8,395 bases of DNA from Anaerolineae bacterium (GCA_016928755.1 JAFGKB010000075.1:1-8395), one strand, 5' to 3'; shown: positions 1-6,886, counted from the first letter of the stretch. Program-made: numbers and translations. Notes: a model not told the origin generated them from the sequence alone.

Positions 1-50
1 ACTCCTCTGAAAATCGGTGCATTGTACTTTCTTAAATGCCCGTGATTTTC

Positions 51-80
51 ACTCTTCAGCTAATACAACTAAAGACTTTT
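51..80 (+). terminator. Weak hairpin with T-tract near the left edge
   Basis: ACTCTTCAG (51-59) pairs imperfectly with CTAAAGACT (69-77), one G-U and one mismatch, and is followed on the plus strand by TTTT (77-80). It could end a plus-strand gene lying off the left edge, but none is visible. For the minus-strand peptidase gene it lies just past the stop, without a T-tract on that strand. The remainder of 1-95 shows nothing I can name. Confidence 0.15.
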
Positions 81-95
81 GTAATCTTGTTCTCT

Positions 96-1646
96 CTAAG
101 GTTCCATACGTAAAATGCCGTTGATGGCATCCCAACACTCGCATGCCTGCTTCTCCTCACCCTCGCGGACCATCAGGCCATCGTAGGCCTGCGGACCATC
201 CACAGGGAGCCAACCACTCATAATAAAGGGCCAACTGGGGCTGGCGGCGGGTATCCATACCCCATTATAGCGACGTGCAATATGGAGGTGCGAAGCATTG
301 GCAACCCCACCCTCACACGAGGGATGACCGATACGGTCTCCGGCAGCGACAACGGTCCCGGCGGCAACCCGCCCCTGCTCTGCCATATGCATATAAAGCA
401 CATTCCAGCCGGTTTGCAACAGGCCGTCACCATCCAGGTCTTCCCACACCATGCCAGCTTCACTGAGAATAATCTGGCCAGGAGCGACCGCCGTTACCCA
501 GTAGCGGCTGGTACGGCAAGCCAGGTTACGCTCACCGGTCGCAAAATCCAGAGCCGACCACGACTCATCTGAACCCCACCCAGGATGAGGGGCACCGGTA
601 AAATACCAAACTTCCCCCACAGACCAGGGCAGCACCATCTCCGGAGTCTGTATATCCGGCGGAATTAGAGTCTCTAATTCATAGTTATAGGGATCACCAA
701 ACAAACGCCGGTATACCGCTGGAAATCCTCCGGGTGATAGTTCGGATTGCCACGTATCATAATCCGCCGCCCCAATAGCTAACGCCCGTTGGATAGCAGC
801 CGTCCCGGCATTTAGCGTTGCGGCATACTGGACAAACTCCCCATCATCCAATTGTACCAGCCATAAATCATCCCATAACCAGCCATAAAAACCGCCATTG
901 AGCGCATTCGCCACGGCTGCCAACTGGAAATACAAGCCATCATGATGATCAAAACGCATATAGCCGAGCGGTGCCTGCTGCGCTACCTCCGGGGGTTCTG
1001 GATTGGTCAACCATCCACCTCGCAACTCCAACAAGGCCAATAGAACGCGGGGGCCGACACTATACTGGGTAGCAATTAACTGGACAATTTCCGCAGCCGT
1101 CATTAGTTGACCATTTACCGGCTCGGTATGAGTGCTAAAGAAGCCGGTGTAGCCAGAGGTCGCGGCAGCAACGTCAAAATCCACAAAGGCAGGCCCATAA
1201 ACCAACTCACTATCTGGAACAAGCTGTTGTTCAGGGCCTTTACGGTAATAGTTAACCGGAATGGTGATTACCTGCCCCACTATAAGCTGATCGGCATTTA
1301 GAACTCCGTTGAACGTTGCCAATGAATCTATGGAAGTTCCATAGTACGTCGCGATACCCGAAAGGGTATCTCCCGATTGTATCGTGTAATGAATTAATGC
1401 CGCCTCCGGCGGTTCGCGAGTAGGTGTAGGCGTTGGAGATAAGACCGGCGTAGGGGTCAATGTCGCCACAGGCGACACGGTCAATGTGAGTTGTGATTCA
1501 AGAACAATCGCGTCATTTTCAGTCTTACCACCACACCCAGACACCACCATAACAACCAAAGTCAAGAACCACAGGACCAACAACCTGGGGTTACTGTAGT
1601 CCAAGCTATTAGAAATAAACGAAATACTAACTTTTCTCTTATACAT
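96..1646 (-). CDS. LysM-containing M23A (beta-lytic/LasA-type) metallopeptidase lipoprotein
   Basis: Putative peptidoglycan endopeptidase anchored outside the membrane; 516 residues from the chosen ATG. The N-terminus is a lipoprotein signal: KRK, a hydrophobic stretch at about 22-34, then lipobox VSGC with Cys38. A Thr/Pro linker (about 62-78) leads to one LysM domain (about 86-130, HYTIQSGDTL through VITIPV). An Ala/Leu-rich helical region (about 180-320) contains LLALLELRGGW, which loosely resembles the catalytic-Glu helix of lytic transglycosylases. The C-terminal M23 domain has GAPH (His354), SALD (Asp367), MHM (His420) and HLH (His453, His455). The 13-residue His-Asp spacing fits the LasA/beta-lytic M23A type as I recall it, so all zinc and catalytic residues appear present. 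A DLDGDG loop (about 403-408) could bind calcium. The frame is open to 1760, but that start would overlap the upstream gene and bury the signal peptide. Fold and anchoring are well supported; enzymatic activity is inferred. Confidence 0.88.
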   Translation of the reverse strand: MYKRKVSISFISNSLDYSNPRLLVLWFLTLVVMVVSGCGGKTENDAIVLESQLTLTVSPVATLTPTPVLSPTPTPTREPPEAALIHYTIQSGDTLSGIATYYGTSIDSLATFNGVLNADQLIVGQVITIPVNYYRKGPEQQLVPDSELVYGPAFVDFDVAAATSGYTGFFSTHTEPVNGQLMTAAEIVQLIATQYSVGPRVLLALLELRGGWLTNPEPPEVAQQAPLGYMRFDHHDGLYFQLAAVANALNGGFYGWLWDDLWLVQLDDGEFVQYAATLNAGTAAIQRALAIGAADYDTWQSELSPGGFPAVYRRLFGDPYNYELETLIPPDIQTPEMVLPWSVGEVWYFTGAPHPGWGSDESWSALDFATGERNLACRTSRYWVTAVAPGQIILSEAGMVWEDLDGDGLLQTGWNVLYMHMAEQGRVAAGTVVAAGDRIGHPSCEGGVANASHLHIARRYNGVWIPAASPSWPFIMSGWLPVDGPQAYDGLMVREGEEKQACECWDAINGILRMEP

Positions 1647-1653
1647 AGGGGGG

Positions 1654-1681
1654 ATTGTACACGAAAACCAGGCAGTAACAA
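1654..1681 (-). promoter_or_regulatory. Candidate promoter giving a leaderless peptidase mRNA
   Basis: On the minus strand TTGTTA (1681-1676) and TACAAT (1659-1654) are separated by 16 bases. Only seven bases, CCCCCCT, separate the -10 box from the ATG at 1646-1644, so transcription would start at or one base before the start codon. No Shine-Dalgarno sequence is visible; a C-tract occupies its place. The box lies in the 46-bp gap after the upstream gene. Confidence 0.4.
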
Positions 1682-1692
1682 ATTCAAAAGAC

Positions 1693-4600
1693 TTACTGTT
1701 GCAGGGCCGGGATTTTAAAATAGAACCACTCCGACCAGGCACTCCGGTTTTCGTTCCCATCTTCGGCTAGTACTCGCCAGCGATAATCCCCGGCTACCGA
1801 GCATCGTGCAGCATCAAGTTCAAATTCCGGCTCCCCAATAGAGAGATTGGATTCCGCGTTCTCCCAATTACCGTTTGCGTCTTTTTGCTCTAGGTTGACC
1901 TCATAAAGCACGCCACCGGGGTCTTCTACCGGCACCCAACTCAGCAATAGGGGGCATGCACCTTCTAGGGTCGCGTCCTCTGGAAGACGACTACCTGGCC
2001 CCAAAGGACTGGGCGGTTCGGGAGCGATACTATCGGGACAAACAAAGTAAAGCCACTCGGACACACCTCCAATATTTCCGGCATTGTCCTCCGCCCACAC
2101 ATGCCAACGGTAATCACCTTCCTCAATCCATTCGGTTACGTCCAAGGTAGTAGCTGCAACCATATCTGTGGGAAGCATAACCCAGTCGGCCAAATCAGAG
2201 TCATAGACCTGTAGCTCTACACCATACCCCCTTAAACCGTCCTCACCGGTCTCTAACACAGACTGCCAGCGTAACACCACCGGATTACATGTAGACAAGG
2301 AATCAGGATTAGGGCCGGTCTGCCCTGGTTCAAGAGGAGCCGGAACACCCAATGCCCCGGTTTGCGTGATCTCATCCGGCTCAAGTACCTGGAATACGTT
2401 TTCCGCCGACCAGGGACCATAATTATCGGCTTTATCAGCCGCACGCACGCGCCAACGTACCTGGGCACCACAACCCAAACTGAGAGAGGTCTCCGTAGTA
2501 GCGCCATCAACGTCTAAGGTCTCCTCAATCGCAGAATCTGTCCCCGCAGGCGTGCGCAATACCTCTACTTCGTATAAGGCGATACCCGAAGGGTCAGAGG
2601 AGGGTTGCCAAATCAACGGGACATTGACCACTAACCCACCCCCGGCACAAGGAATCTGTGCCCCATTCTGCGGCTGAGTCAACACCGGCGGTTGAGGGGA
2701 CATTTCATCCGTCAGCGAGAATGACCATAGCGGTGACCACTCACCGGCCTCTCCCGTCCCCCCCACCGCGCGTACCTGCCAGCTATAAGATTGGCCGCAC
2801 GCAACCGCCAACCGATATTCCCCGGCTGTGGTCTCGTAAAGGTCACCGGAGTCCGCAGCATCACTCGCCGAGCGCACCCGTATTTCATACTTCTGTGCCC
2901 CATCAATGCCGGCCCACGAGAGATTAACCTCACTAGTATCACAACCGACGATAGCTAAGGGTTCCGGAGAAATAAGACTAGGTATACCCAGTGCTTCAGA
3001 TCCAGGTGTAGGACGCATCACAACCTCATCAATAGGTAGCGGGGAAGTATCTGTAGTATCAATGGGTGATCCAGGTTGCGGAACAGGAGAAATCGCGGCC
3101 CCAGTGTCAGATGGGGGGACACCCGGTGTACCAAAGGCAGAGGCTCCGGTAGTCGGCAAAGGGCTGTTAAGAGTAACTTCCTGGGGAGCTGATGTGAAAG
3201 ATGAGAAAAGAGTGACCGCCCGAAAAACACCGGCCCCCGCAAACAAGACCAATATCACGACAATGGCTACTTTAGCGAATAACGGCAAGGCCAAGAATCC
3301 AGAGAGATCAAAACCCGTGAATTTATTGCGGGTTACAGATGGGGTTGTAGAGTCTACCGGCGGAGCAACCCTAACAGGTTGGACAGCGTTTGACTCTACA
3401 GGTTCTTTCATACCCACAACCACGCTAAAGAGAGCCTCAAGATTATGCCGTGAGACAGCGGCTGCCTCAACATCATCTATATACTCGCGCAGGTAGAGAG
3501 ACTGACTCAGAGCACTCCGGGCCGGCAATATCTCCCCCATACAGAGTTGACGGGTTCCCCACTGCTGCAATGCCCAAGCCTCAGCGTCTAAATCACCGGC
3601 AGCCTGAGCGGCAACCAACACACAGTTTAGGACTTGCGCCCAAATTCCCCAACGCTTCTTTAAAGCGAGAGTTGACTCAATCGCCCGGCCCAGACGTATA
3701 ACTTCTGAGTAATGCCCCTTGTTATTCCCCCAAGAGAGCATCTGCAAAACCGGGACACTGACAGTCCCCATAGAATCTGAGCCGAAAGGCTGCATTTCAG
3801 CCCACATAGCCAGATAACTTAGGGCGATATCTCTATCCCCATCCAAATTCCATAATTTATCCAAGTTCGCATATAGTGCCCCACTCACACCATAGCCATG
3901 AGTATAACGTTCTACCATCTTCAGTTGTTCCAGTTGTTCAAGGACCGGTACAACATCAATGCCCCCAGAGAGAACTTTAAGATGAGACAAGGGGAGAGAA
4001 AGTCCGGCAAAACTAGCCAAGGCCACCACAACTTGTTGCTCGGTCTCAGAAAGACCGGAAAAAACCTGGGCCAGCAATGCATCACCGGGTATGGGGGCGG
4101 CTGCAAGTTGGGCAACTTCCAGCAAGGCACGTTGTGCCTTCTTCGCATAAGCCGTAGCCTGTAAAATTCGCAGAGGATGGCCCTCCAGTGCACGACAAAT
4201 CTTCTGAGCGGCCACCCCTTCCTTATCCAGTAACTCACGGCCCAAGGCCTGGGTCATTAAAGTTATCGCATCTTCAAGTGCCAAACCCGGCAAGGCCACA
4301 CTACGTACCCGCTCCCAATCAAGCGGGCCAGTTGTGGCGAACACAAATACAGAGCGGGGCATAACCTGGAGAAGCTGCTGTACTTCATCATAATCAACGG
4401 GATTTATATCATCCAGCAGAATCAGGGCCTGGATACTTTCTAAGGCGTGAGCAATTTGCGTGTGCATAAGTTTGAAAGACGGAGCACTGGTATAGAAAAG
4501 TTCAAAGAGTATCTGTAAAAGGTCACTAAAAGGCTGTTCATGTGCTGAAACATAGACCACCCCATCAGGGACAGGGATGGCAGGTGCATAATAAGCCAAA

Positions 4601-4911
4601 TAACGTAATAATGCCGTTTTACCAATCCCATCAGGACCATAAAGATTCACCGGTGAAAAGGCACTTAATGCCTCGCAAATAACACTAATCACTTCCTCCC
4701 GACCTAGCAATCCAGAAAAAGGCCGGGGTCGTGAATAGACGGGAATTGGCCGGGCACTAATCCGTGGCACAGTATCATCAATAGCCGGGTCAACGAGACA
4801 ACCGGCACGATGCTCAAGCTGTAGCCGATAGCCACCGGCAATTAATACCGCTGCACGCTCTTGTTGTTGTAGGTCTGTCTTTATATTATCTCGCGCTGCA
4901 TTTTGAACCAT
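1693..4911 (-). CDS. Transmembrane STAND NTPase with TPR-like region and four extracytoplasmic Fn3-like repeats
   Basis: 1072 residues; no characterised homologue recognised. After about 65 residues without a clear domain comes a STAND/NB-ARC-like ATPase: Walker A GPDGIGKT (92-99), Walker B ALILLDD (162-168), sensor-like FATTGP (190-195, with Gly where many NB-ARC proteins have Arg) and a GHPL motif (244-247). A probable winged helix (about 277-350) and an alpha-helical TPR-like stretch (about 395-495) follow. One strongly hydrophobic segment (about 543-567) is the likely membrane span; a Pro/Ser/Thr linker (575-645) leads to four beta-sandwich repeats (about 646-735, 741-845, 858-958, 962-1068), each ending in a W-S-x-x-W/F-type strand. 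The expected topology is ATPase in the cytoplasm and Fn3 array outside. The ATG has a good ribosome site, AGGAG six bases upstream. STAND proteins are usually ATP-dependent switches; a role linking surface contact to a cytoplasmic state is my inference. No N-terminal effector domain such as TIR, nuclease or protease is visible. Confidence 0.85.
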   Translation of the reverse strand: MVQNAARDNIKTDLQQQERAAVLIAGGYRLQLEHRAGCLVDPAIDDTVPRISARPIPVYSRPRPFSGLLGREEVISVICEALSAFSPVNLYGPDGIGKTALLRYLAYYAPAIPVPDGVVYVSAHEQPFSDLLQILFELFYTSAPSFKLMHTQIAHALESIQALILLDDINPVDYDEVQQLLQVMPRSVFVFATTGPLDWERVRSVALPGLALEDAITLMTQALGRELLDKEGVAAQKICRALEGHPLRILQATAYAKKAQRALLEVAQLAAAPIPGDALLAQVFSGLSETEQQVVVALASFAGLSLPLSHLKVLSGGIDVVPVLEQLEQLKMVERYTHGYGVSGALYANLDKLWNLDGDRDIALSYLAMWAEMQPFGSDSMGTVSVPVLQMLSWGNNKGHYSEVIRLGRAIESTLALKKRWGIWAQVLNCVLVAAQAAGDLDAEAWALQQWGTRQLCMGEILPARSALSQSLYLREYIDDVEAAAVSRHNLEALFSVVVGMKEPVESNAVQPVRVAPPVDSTTPSVTRNKFTGFDLSGFLALPLFAKVAIVVILVLFAGAGVFRAVTLFSSFTSAPQEVTLNSPLPTTGASAFGTPGVPPSDTGAAISPVPQPGSPIDTTDTSPLPIDEVVMRPTPGSEALGIPSLISPEPLAIVGCDTSEVNLSWAGIDGAQKYEIRVRSASDAADSGDLYETTAGEYRLAVACGQSYSWQVRAVGGTGEAGEWSPLWSFSLTDEMSPQPPVLTQPQNGAQIPCAGGGLVVNVPLIWQPSSDPSGIALYEVEVLRTPAGTDSAIEETLDVDGATTETSLSLGCGAQVRWRVRAADKADNYGPWSAENVFQVLEPDEITQTGALGVPAPLEPGQTGPNPDSLSTCNPVVLRWQSVLETGEDGLRGYGVELQVYDSDLADWVMLPTDMVAATTLDVTEWIEEGDYRWHVWAEDNAGNIGGVSEWLYFVCPDSIAPEPPSPLGPGSRLPEDATLEGACPLLLSWVPVEDPGGVLYEVNLEQKDANGNWENAESNLSIGEPEFELDAARCSVAGDYRWRVLAEDGNENRSAWSEWFYFKIPALQQ
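1702..2976 (-). repeat. Region coding for four Fn3-like repeats with paired cysteines
   Basis: This part of the STAND gene encodes residues 646-1070. Each repeat begins with a Pro-rich P-x-P-L/I segment, then a strand ending in L-x-W (NLSW, PLIW, VLRW, LLSW), then a Y/W-x-W-R/H-V-x-A strand (SWQVRA, RWRVRA, RWHVWA, RWRVLA) and a closing W-S/EW-type strand. The repeats are diverged at DNA level, so this is an old protein-level duplication and not a recent tandem repeat. Confidence 0.75.
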
Positions 4912-4957
4912 TCATCTCTCCTCGCCAATCCGGAAAAATCCCTCACCTATTCAGACT

Positions 4958-4987
4958 TTATTAAACGAGAAATTGCCGGAATAGCAA
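4958..4987 (-). promoter_or_regulatory. Candidate sigma-70-type promoter of the STAND NTPase gene
   Basis: TTGCTA (4987-4982) and TAATAA (4963-4958) are separated by 18 bases on the minus strand. A transcript would start near 4951 and carry a leader of about 40 bases that includes the AGGAG site. Neither box is a perfect consensus, so this is a pattern match only. Confidence 0.3.
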
Positions 4988-5009
4988 ACAATGGGGCAAT
5001 AACCCCTGT

Positions 5010-5032
5010 AAAAAAGGAGCTACGCATCCCCC
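5010..5032 (-). terminator. Weak candidate terminator after the methyltransferase gene
   Basis: Within the 129-bp gap, the minus strand has a run of C-pairing Gs (5032-5028), a short loop, CTCC (5019-5016) and then six Ts (5015-5010). The stem is only about four pairs, including one G-U, so it may not terminate efficiently. A second small hairpin, GGGG with CCCC (5006-5003 and 4996-4993), has no T-tract. If neither works, the methyltransferase and STAND genes could be partly cotranscribed. Confidence 0.22.
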
Positions 5033-5040
5033 AACCTTTA

Positions 5041-5730
5041 TTAAGACCTCAACCACCAAATACCGGTGCATTCAGGTAACTCAACCCAATGATTACGGAT
5101 AACTTGCTCGGCTAAATCAGCACCGAAGAAGAAACGGGAAAGCGATTCTGCTTCCTCAAAAGACTCAAATCTGTAGTCAGTTCGCAACCATGTAGACTGA
5201 AACCCTTCCTGCTCCAGCAATGCGTAATAAGGCTTAAGTTTAGCATAGATATGGGGTTCAGTATACCCAGTGCCCAAAGTCTCCACAATAACAATGACAC
5301 CACCGGGCCGCAATACACGTCGCATCTCAAATAAAGCAGCCATCACATGCTGTTGCCATGCAAAGGTATCATCCACCAGGTAACAAATACTCCACCCAGA
5401 GATCACCAGATCAGTGACGCGGTCTTTGAGTGGTAGCTGACGATGGTCTGCGATTCCTAAAGCCCAATTGCGCAACCCGCTATTCCTGAGTTTCGCGGCA
5501 GCAACACCGAGCATATGGCCTGATATATCAAAAGCAGACAGAAAACGAACTTCAGAAGCCAACATACACGTCAAACGCCCTGTACCGGCCCCAAGTTCCA
5601 CCACGTCCAAACCGGCGAGGGGGCTTATATTACGAATAGCAGGTAGGAGATTATGCGCGTAATCTTCCCTAGCTACAAGTTGCTCATAATCCAACCCTGA
5701 TTGACGATATATTTTCTGATGGTCTGGCAA
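5041..5730 (-). CDS. Class I SAM-dependent methyltransferase (Methyltransf_11-like)
   Basis: Soluble cytoplasmic methyltransferase of 229 residues from the chosen TTG; the substrate cannot be told. Rossmann-fold motifs are clear: motif I VVELGAGTGR (43-52), an acidic end of strand two in FDIS (Asp68), a DLVISGWSICYL strand (107-118) and RRVLRPGGVIVIVE (137-150). The C-terminal part (about 155-229) is rich in aromatic residues and probably forms the substrate cap. The frame extends to a GTG at 5802, but that GTG sits two bases after a terminator T-tract with no ribosome site, and a TATAAT box lies inside the extension. The TTG at 5730 has AGGAG eight bases upstream and lies about 33 bases downstream of the expected transcription start, so it is preferred. 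The protein family is firm; the start is probable. A small-molecule, lipid or quinone substrate would fit this family, but neighbours give no hint. Confidence 0.85.
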   Translation of the reverse strand: MPDHQKIYRQSGLDYEQLVAREDYAHNLLPAIRNISPLAGLDVVELGAGTGRLTCMLASEVRFLSAFDISGHMLGVAAAKLRNSGLRNWALGIADHRQLPLKDRVTDLVISGWSICYLVDDTFAWQQHVMAALFEMRRVLRPGGVIVIVETLGTGYTEPHIYAKLKPYYALLEQEGFQSTWLRTDYRFESFEEAESLSRFFFGADLAEQVIRNHWVELPECTGIWWLRS

Positions 5731-5738
5731 ACTCTCAT

Positions 5739-5743
5739 CTCCT
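5739..5743 (-). promoter_or_regulatory. Ribosome binding site deciding the TTG start of the methyltransferase
   Basis: AGGAG on the minus strand, eight bases before the TTG at 5730-5728. The upstream GTG at 5802 has no comparable site. Confidence 0.6.
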
Positions 5744-5769
5744 GCAATAACGTTTAGAATGGTCTTTTG

Positions 5770-5797
5770 ATTATACGCTGAGTACAATTCTGAACAA
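5770..5797 (-). promoter_or_regulatory. Promoter of the methyltransferase gene
   Basis: A perfect TATAAT (5775-5770) is preceded by TTGTTC (5797-5792) with a 16-base spacer. It starts eight bases after the terminator T-tract of the upstream gene, which suits a fresh transcription unit. The expected start is near 5763, inside the longest open frame, so the longer protein could not be made from this transcript. Confidence 0.55.
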
Positions 5798-5804
5798 AAC
5801 ACTT

Positions 5805-5837
5805 AAAAAATCTCGGAGGCCAGTGAAGCCTCCGAGA
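5805..5837 (-). terminator. Strong intrinsic terminator of the Thr/Pro-rich gene
   Basis: A perfect 10-bp stem (TCTCGGAGGC at 5811-5820 pairing with GCCTCCGAGA at 5828-5837) with a 7-base loop. Read on the minus strand it is followed by six Ts (5810-5805). There is no T-tract on the plus-strand side, so it acts in one direction. It lies 37 bases past the stop codon of the upstream gene. Confidence 0.92.
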
Positions 5838-5873
5838 AAAATTAAAGGGCTATTTGCATCAAGGACAAAGTTA

Positions 5874-6806
5874 TTACCGCACCAATAGATTCAAAAAGCT
5901 CCAATCAAACTCAAAAATAGCAGCCGGTTTAACCATAGTTTCAGGCGTCGGTGTAATAGCCGGTAAAGTTGCCGTCGGACGGGGGGGCATAGGTTGCAAA
6001 GTCGCCGTCGGGGTGGGCGTCATTGTAGGGCCGGTAGTCGGGCGTGGCGGCAATCCGGTTGGGGTCACTATGGGCAAGGGTGGCGTGGGCGTCAATGTAG
6101 GCCGGGGAGGTAATTCCGAAGTAGGTGTAGCCGTCGGGGGCAAGGGGGTAGCTGTTGGTGGCCGTGGGGTCGGAGGCACCGGGGTGAAAGTAGGAGTCGG
6201 CAAAGGTGTAAAAGTCGGGGGGAGTGTGGGAATAGGTGTAAACGTTGGCGTTGGAGAAGGTAGAGGTGTAGGACTAGGACGCGGTGTAAACGTGGCTGGC
6301 GGTTCAGGTGTCGCCGTATCTGGGGGAAGCGGGGTCTCAGTAGGCGGGACATCAGTGGGCGGAATCTCGGTCGGAGTTTCGGGTGTAGCCGTCACCGGAG
6401 GCGGAGGCTCGGTAGCAGTACCACCACCCGATGGAACCGGGGTAGGGGTGAGTGTCGGCAAAGGGGTCTTTGTCGGTTCAAAAGCAACCGGCGGGACAAT
6501 AACCAATGTAGCATTTACATCCGGCAAAATTAGCGGCGGTTTCCACGAAGGGGGCGTGATTATCTCCTGTTCAAGTCGTTTTATAACCAGCGCCACTTCG
6601 CCAACCCCAACATCGGAAGAAAGTGTCACATTATTTGGGTCAAAACTAGACTGCATCCCAATTCCTAGCGTCGCCGGGGGTGCAGGATACATACCCAAAC
6701 GCGCAGTAACCAGCAAACAGACAAATGCAAGCAAAAGCAGCAAGAGAATTAACAAAATCTCCCACCGTTCTCTTTTACGCTGTTGTTGTTCATTCACCAC
6801 AGTCAT
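5874..6806 (-). CDS. Single-pass membrane protein with Thr/Pro-rich extracytoplasmic stalk
   Basis: 310 residues, function unknown. A short basic N-terminus (QQQRKRERW) precedes one very hydrophobic helix (about 17-36). No lipobox or clear signal peptidase site follows, so it is probably a signal anchor with the rest outside. Residues 40-110 are ordinary, non-repetitive sequence (NVTLSSDVGVGEVALVIKRL, then PPSWKPPLILPD) with no recognised fold. Residues 110-290 are almost entirely Thr/Pro with Ser, Ala, Leu and Glu, an extended stalk that could be O-glycosylated. The last 18 or so residues return to normal composition and are aromatic (FEFDWSFLNLLVR). The ATG has GGAG seven bases upstream. 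It follows the sensor kinase by 111 bp and ends before a strong terminator, so it could be the kinase's target or partner; that is only a guess from position. It might instead serve as a surface spacer. Confidence 0.78.
   Translation of the reverse strand: MTVVNEQQQRKRERWEILLILLLLLLAFVCLLVTARLGMYPAPPATLGIGMQSSFDPNNVTLSSDVGVGEVALVIKRLEQEIITPPSWKPPLILPDVNATLVIVPPVAFEPTKTPLPTLTPTPVPSGGGTATEPPPPVTATPETPTEIPPTDVPPTETPLPPDTATPEPPATFTPRPSPTPLPSPTPTFTPIPTLPPTFTPLPTPTFTPVPPTPRPPTATPLPPTATPTSELPPRPTLTPTPPLPIVTPTGLPPRPTTGPTMTPTPTATLQPMPPRPTATLPAITPTPETMVKPAAIFEFDWSFLNLLVR
5937..6479 (-). repeat. Low-complexity region coding for the Thr/Pro stalk
   Basis: Encodes residues 110-290 of the stalk protein as irregular TP, PTPT, PPRPT and TFTP units. 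The plus strand is rich in GGxGT and GTxGGx triplets. No exact period is kept for long, so the length may vary between strains by slippage. The bias also keeps an opposite-strand frame open (about 5854-6828) that would encode only Gly/Val; it is not a gene. Confidence 0.8.
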
Positions 6807-6830
6807 AGAAACTCTCCCCTACGACTAAAA

Positions 6831-6858
6831 CGTATACCCACCAGATCACGCCAGCAAA
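6831..6858 (-). promoter_or_regulatory. Weak candidate promoter of the stalk protein gene
   Basis: TTTGCT (6858-6853) and TATACG (6836-6831) are 16 bases apart on the minus strand, with the ribosome site GGAG (6817-6814) downstream. The -35 box lies inside the first of the tandem repeats, so a repeat-binding protein would compete with polymerase. Box quality is poor. Confidence 0.25.
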
Positions 6859-6886
6859 TTACGCCAACAAATTACGCCAACAGATT
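6848..6886. repeat. Three tandem 13-bp repeats upstream of the stalk protein gene
   Basis: Plus-strand copies are ACGCCAGCAAATT (6848-6860), ACGCCAACAAATT (6861-6873) and ACGCCAACAGATT (6874-6886); the outer copies each differ from the middle one at one base. A fourth, degraded copy may continue at 6836-6847. They lie in the 111-bp gap between kinase and stalk genes, over the presumed -35 region. They could be operator half-sites or simply slippage products. Confidence 0.85.

Noticed and set aside
1..22. Start of another minus-strand gene at the ATG at 22-20
   Set aside because: Only seven codons are visible and the upstream sequence has no convincing ribosome site; it cannot be supported.
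1647..1760. N-terminal extension of the peptidase to 1760
   Set aside because: It would overlap the end of the STAND gene by 68 bases and put 38 unrelated residues before a clear lipoprotein signal peptide.
2906..3496. Plus-strand frame of 196 codons inside the STAND gene
   Set aside because: It lies opposite the Pro/Ser/Thr linker and membrane segment, has no recognisable domain, and the minus-strand frame is continuous with real domains on both sides.
1693..4911. STAND gene as an antiphage (Avs-like) defence gene
   Set aside because: There is no visible effector domain, no neighbouring defence gene or mobile element, and the protein ends in a membrane span and external repeats, which does not fit known cytoplasmic phage sensors.
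5854..6828. Plus-strand open frame of 324 codons encoding a Gly/Val-rich protein
   Set aside because: It is the mirror of Thr/Pro codons on the minus strand. The minus-strand frame has a ribosome site, a membrane helix, normal flanking sequence and a terminator; the plus frame has none of these.
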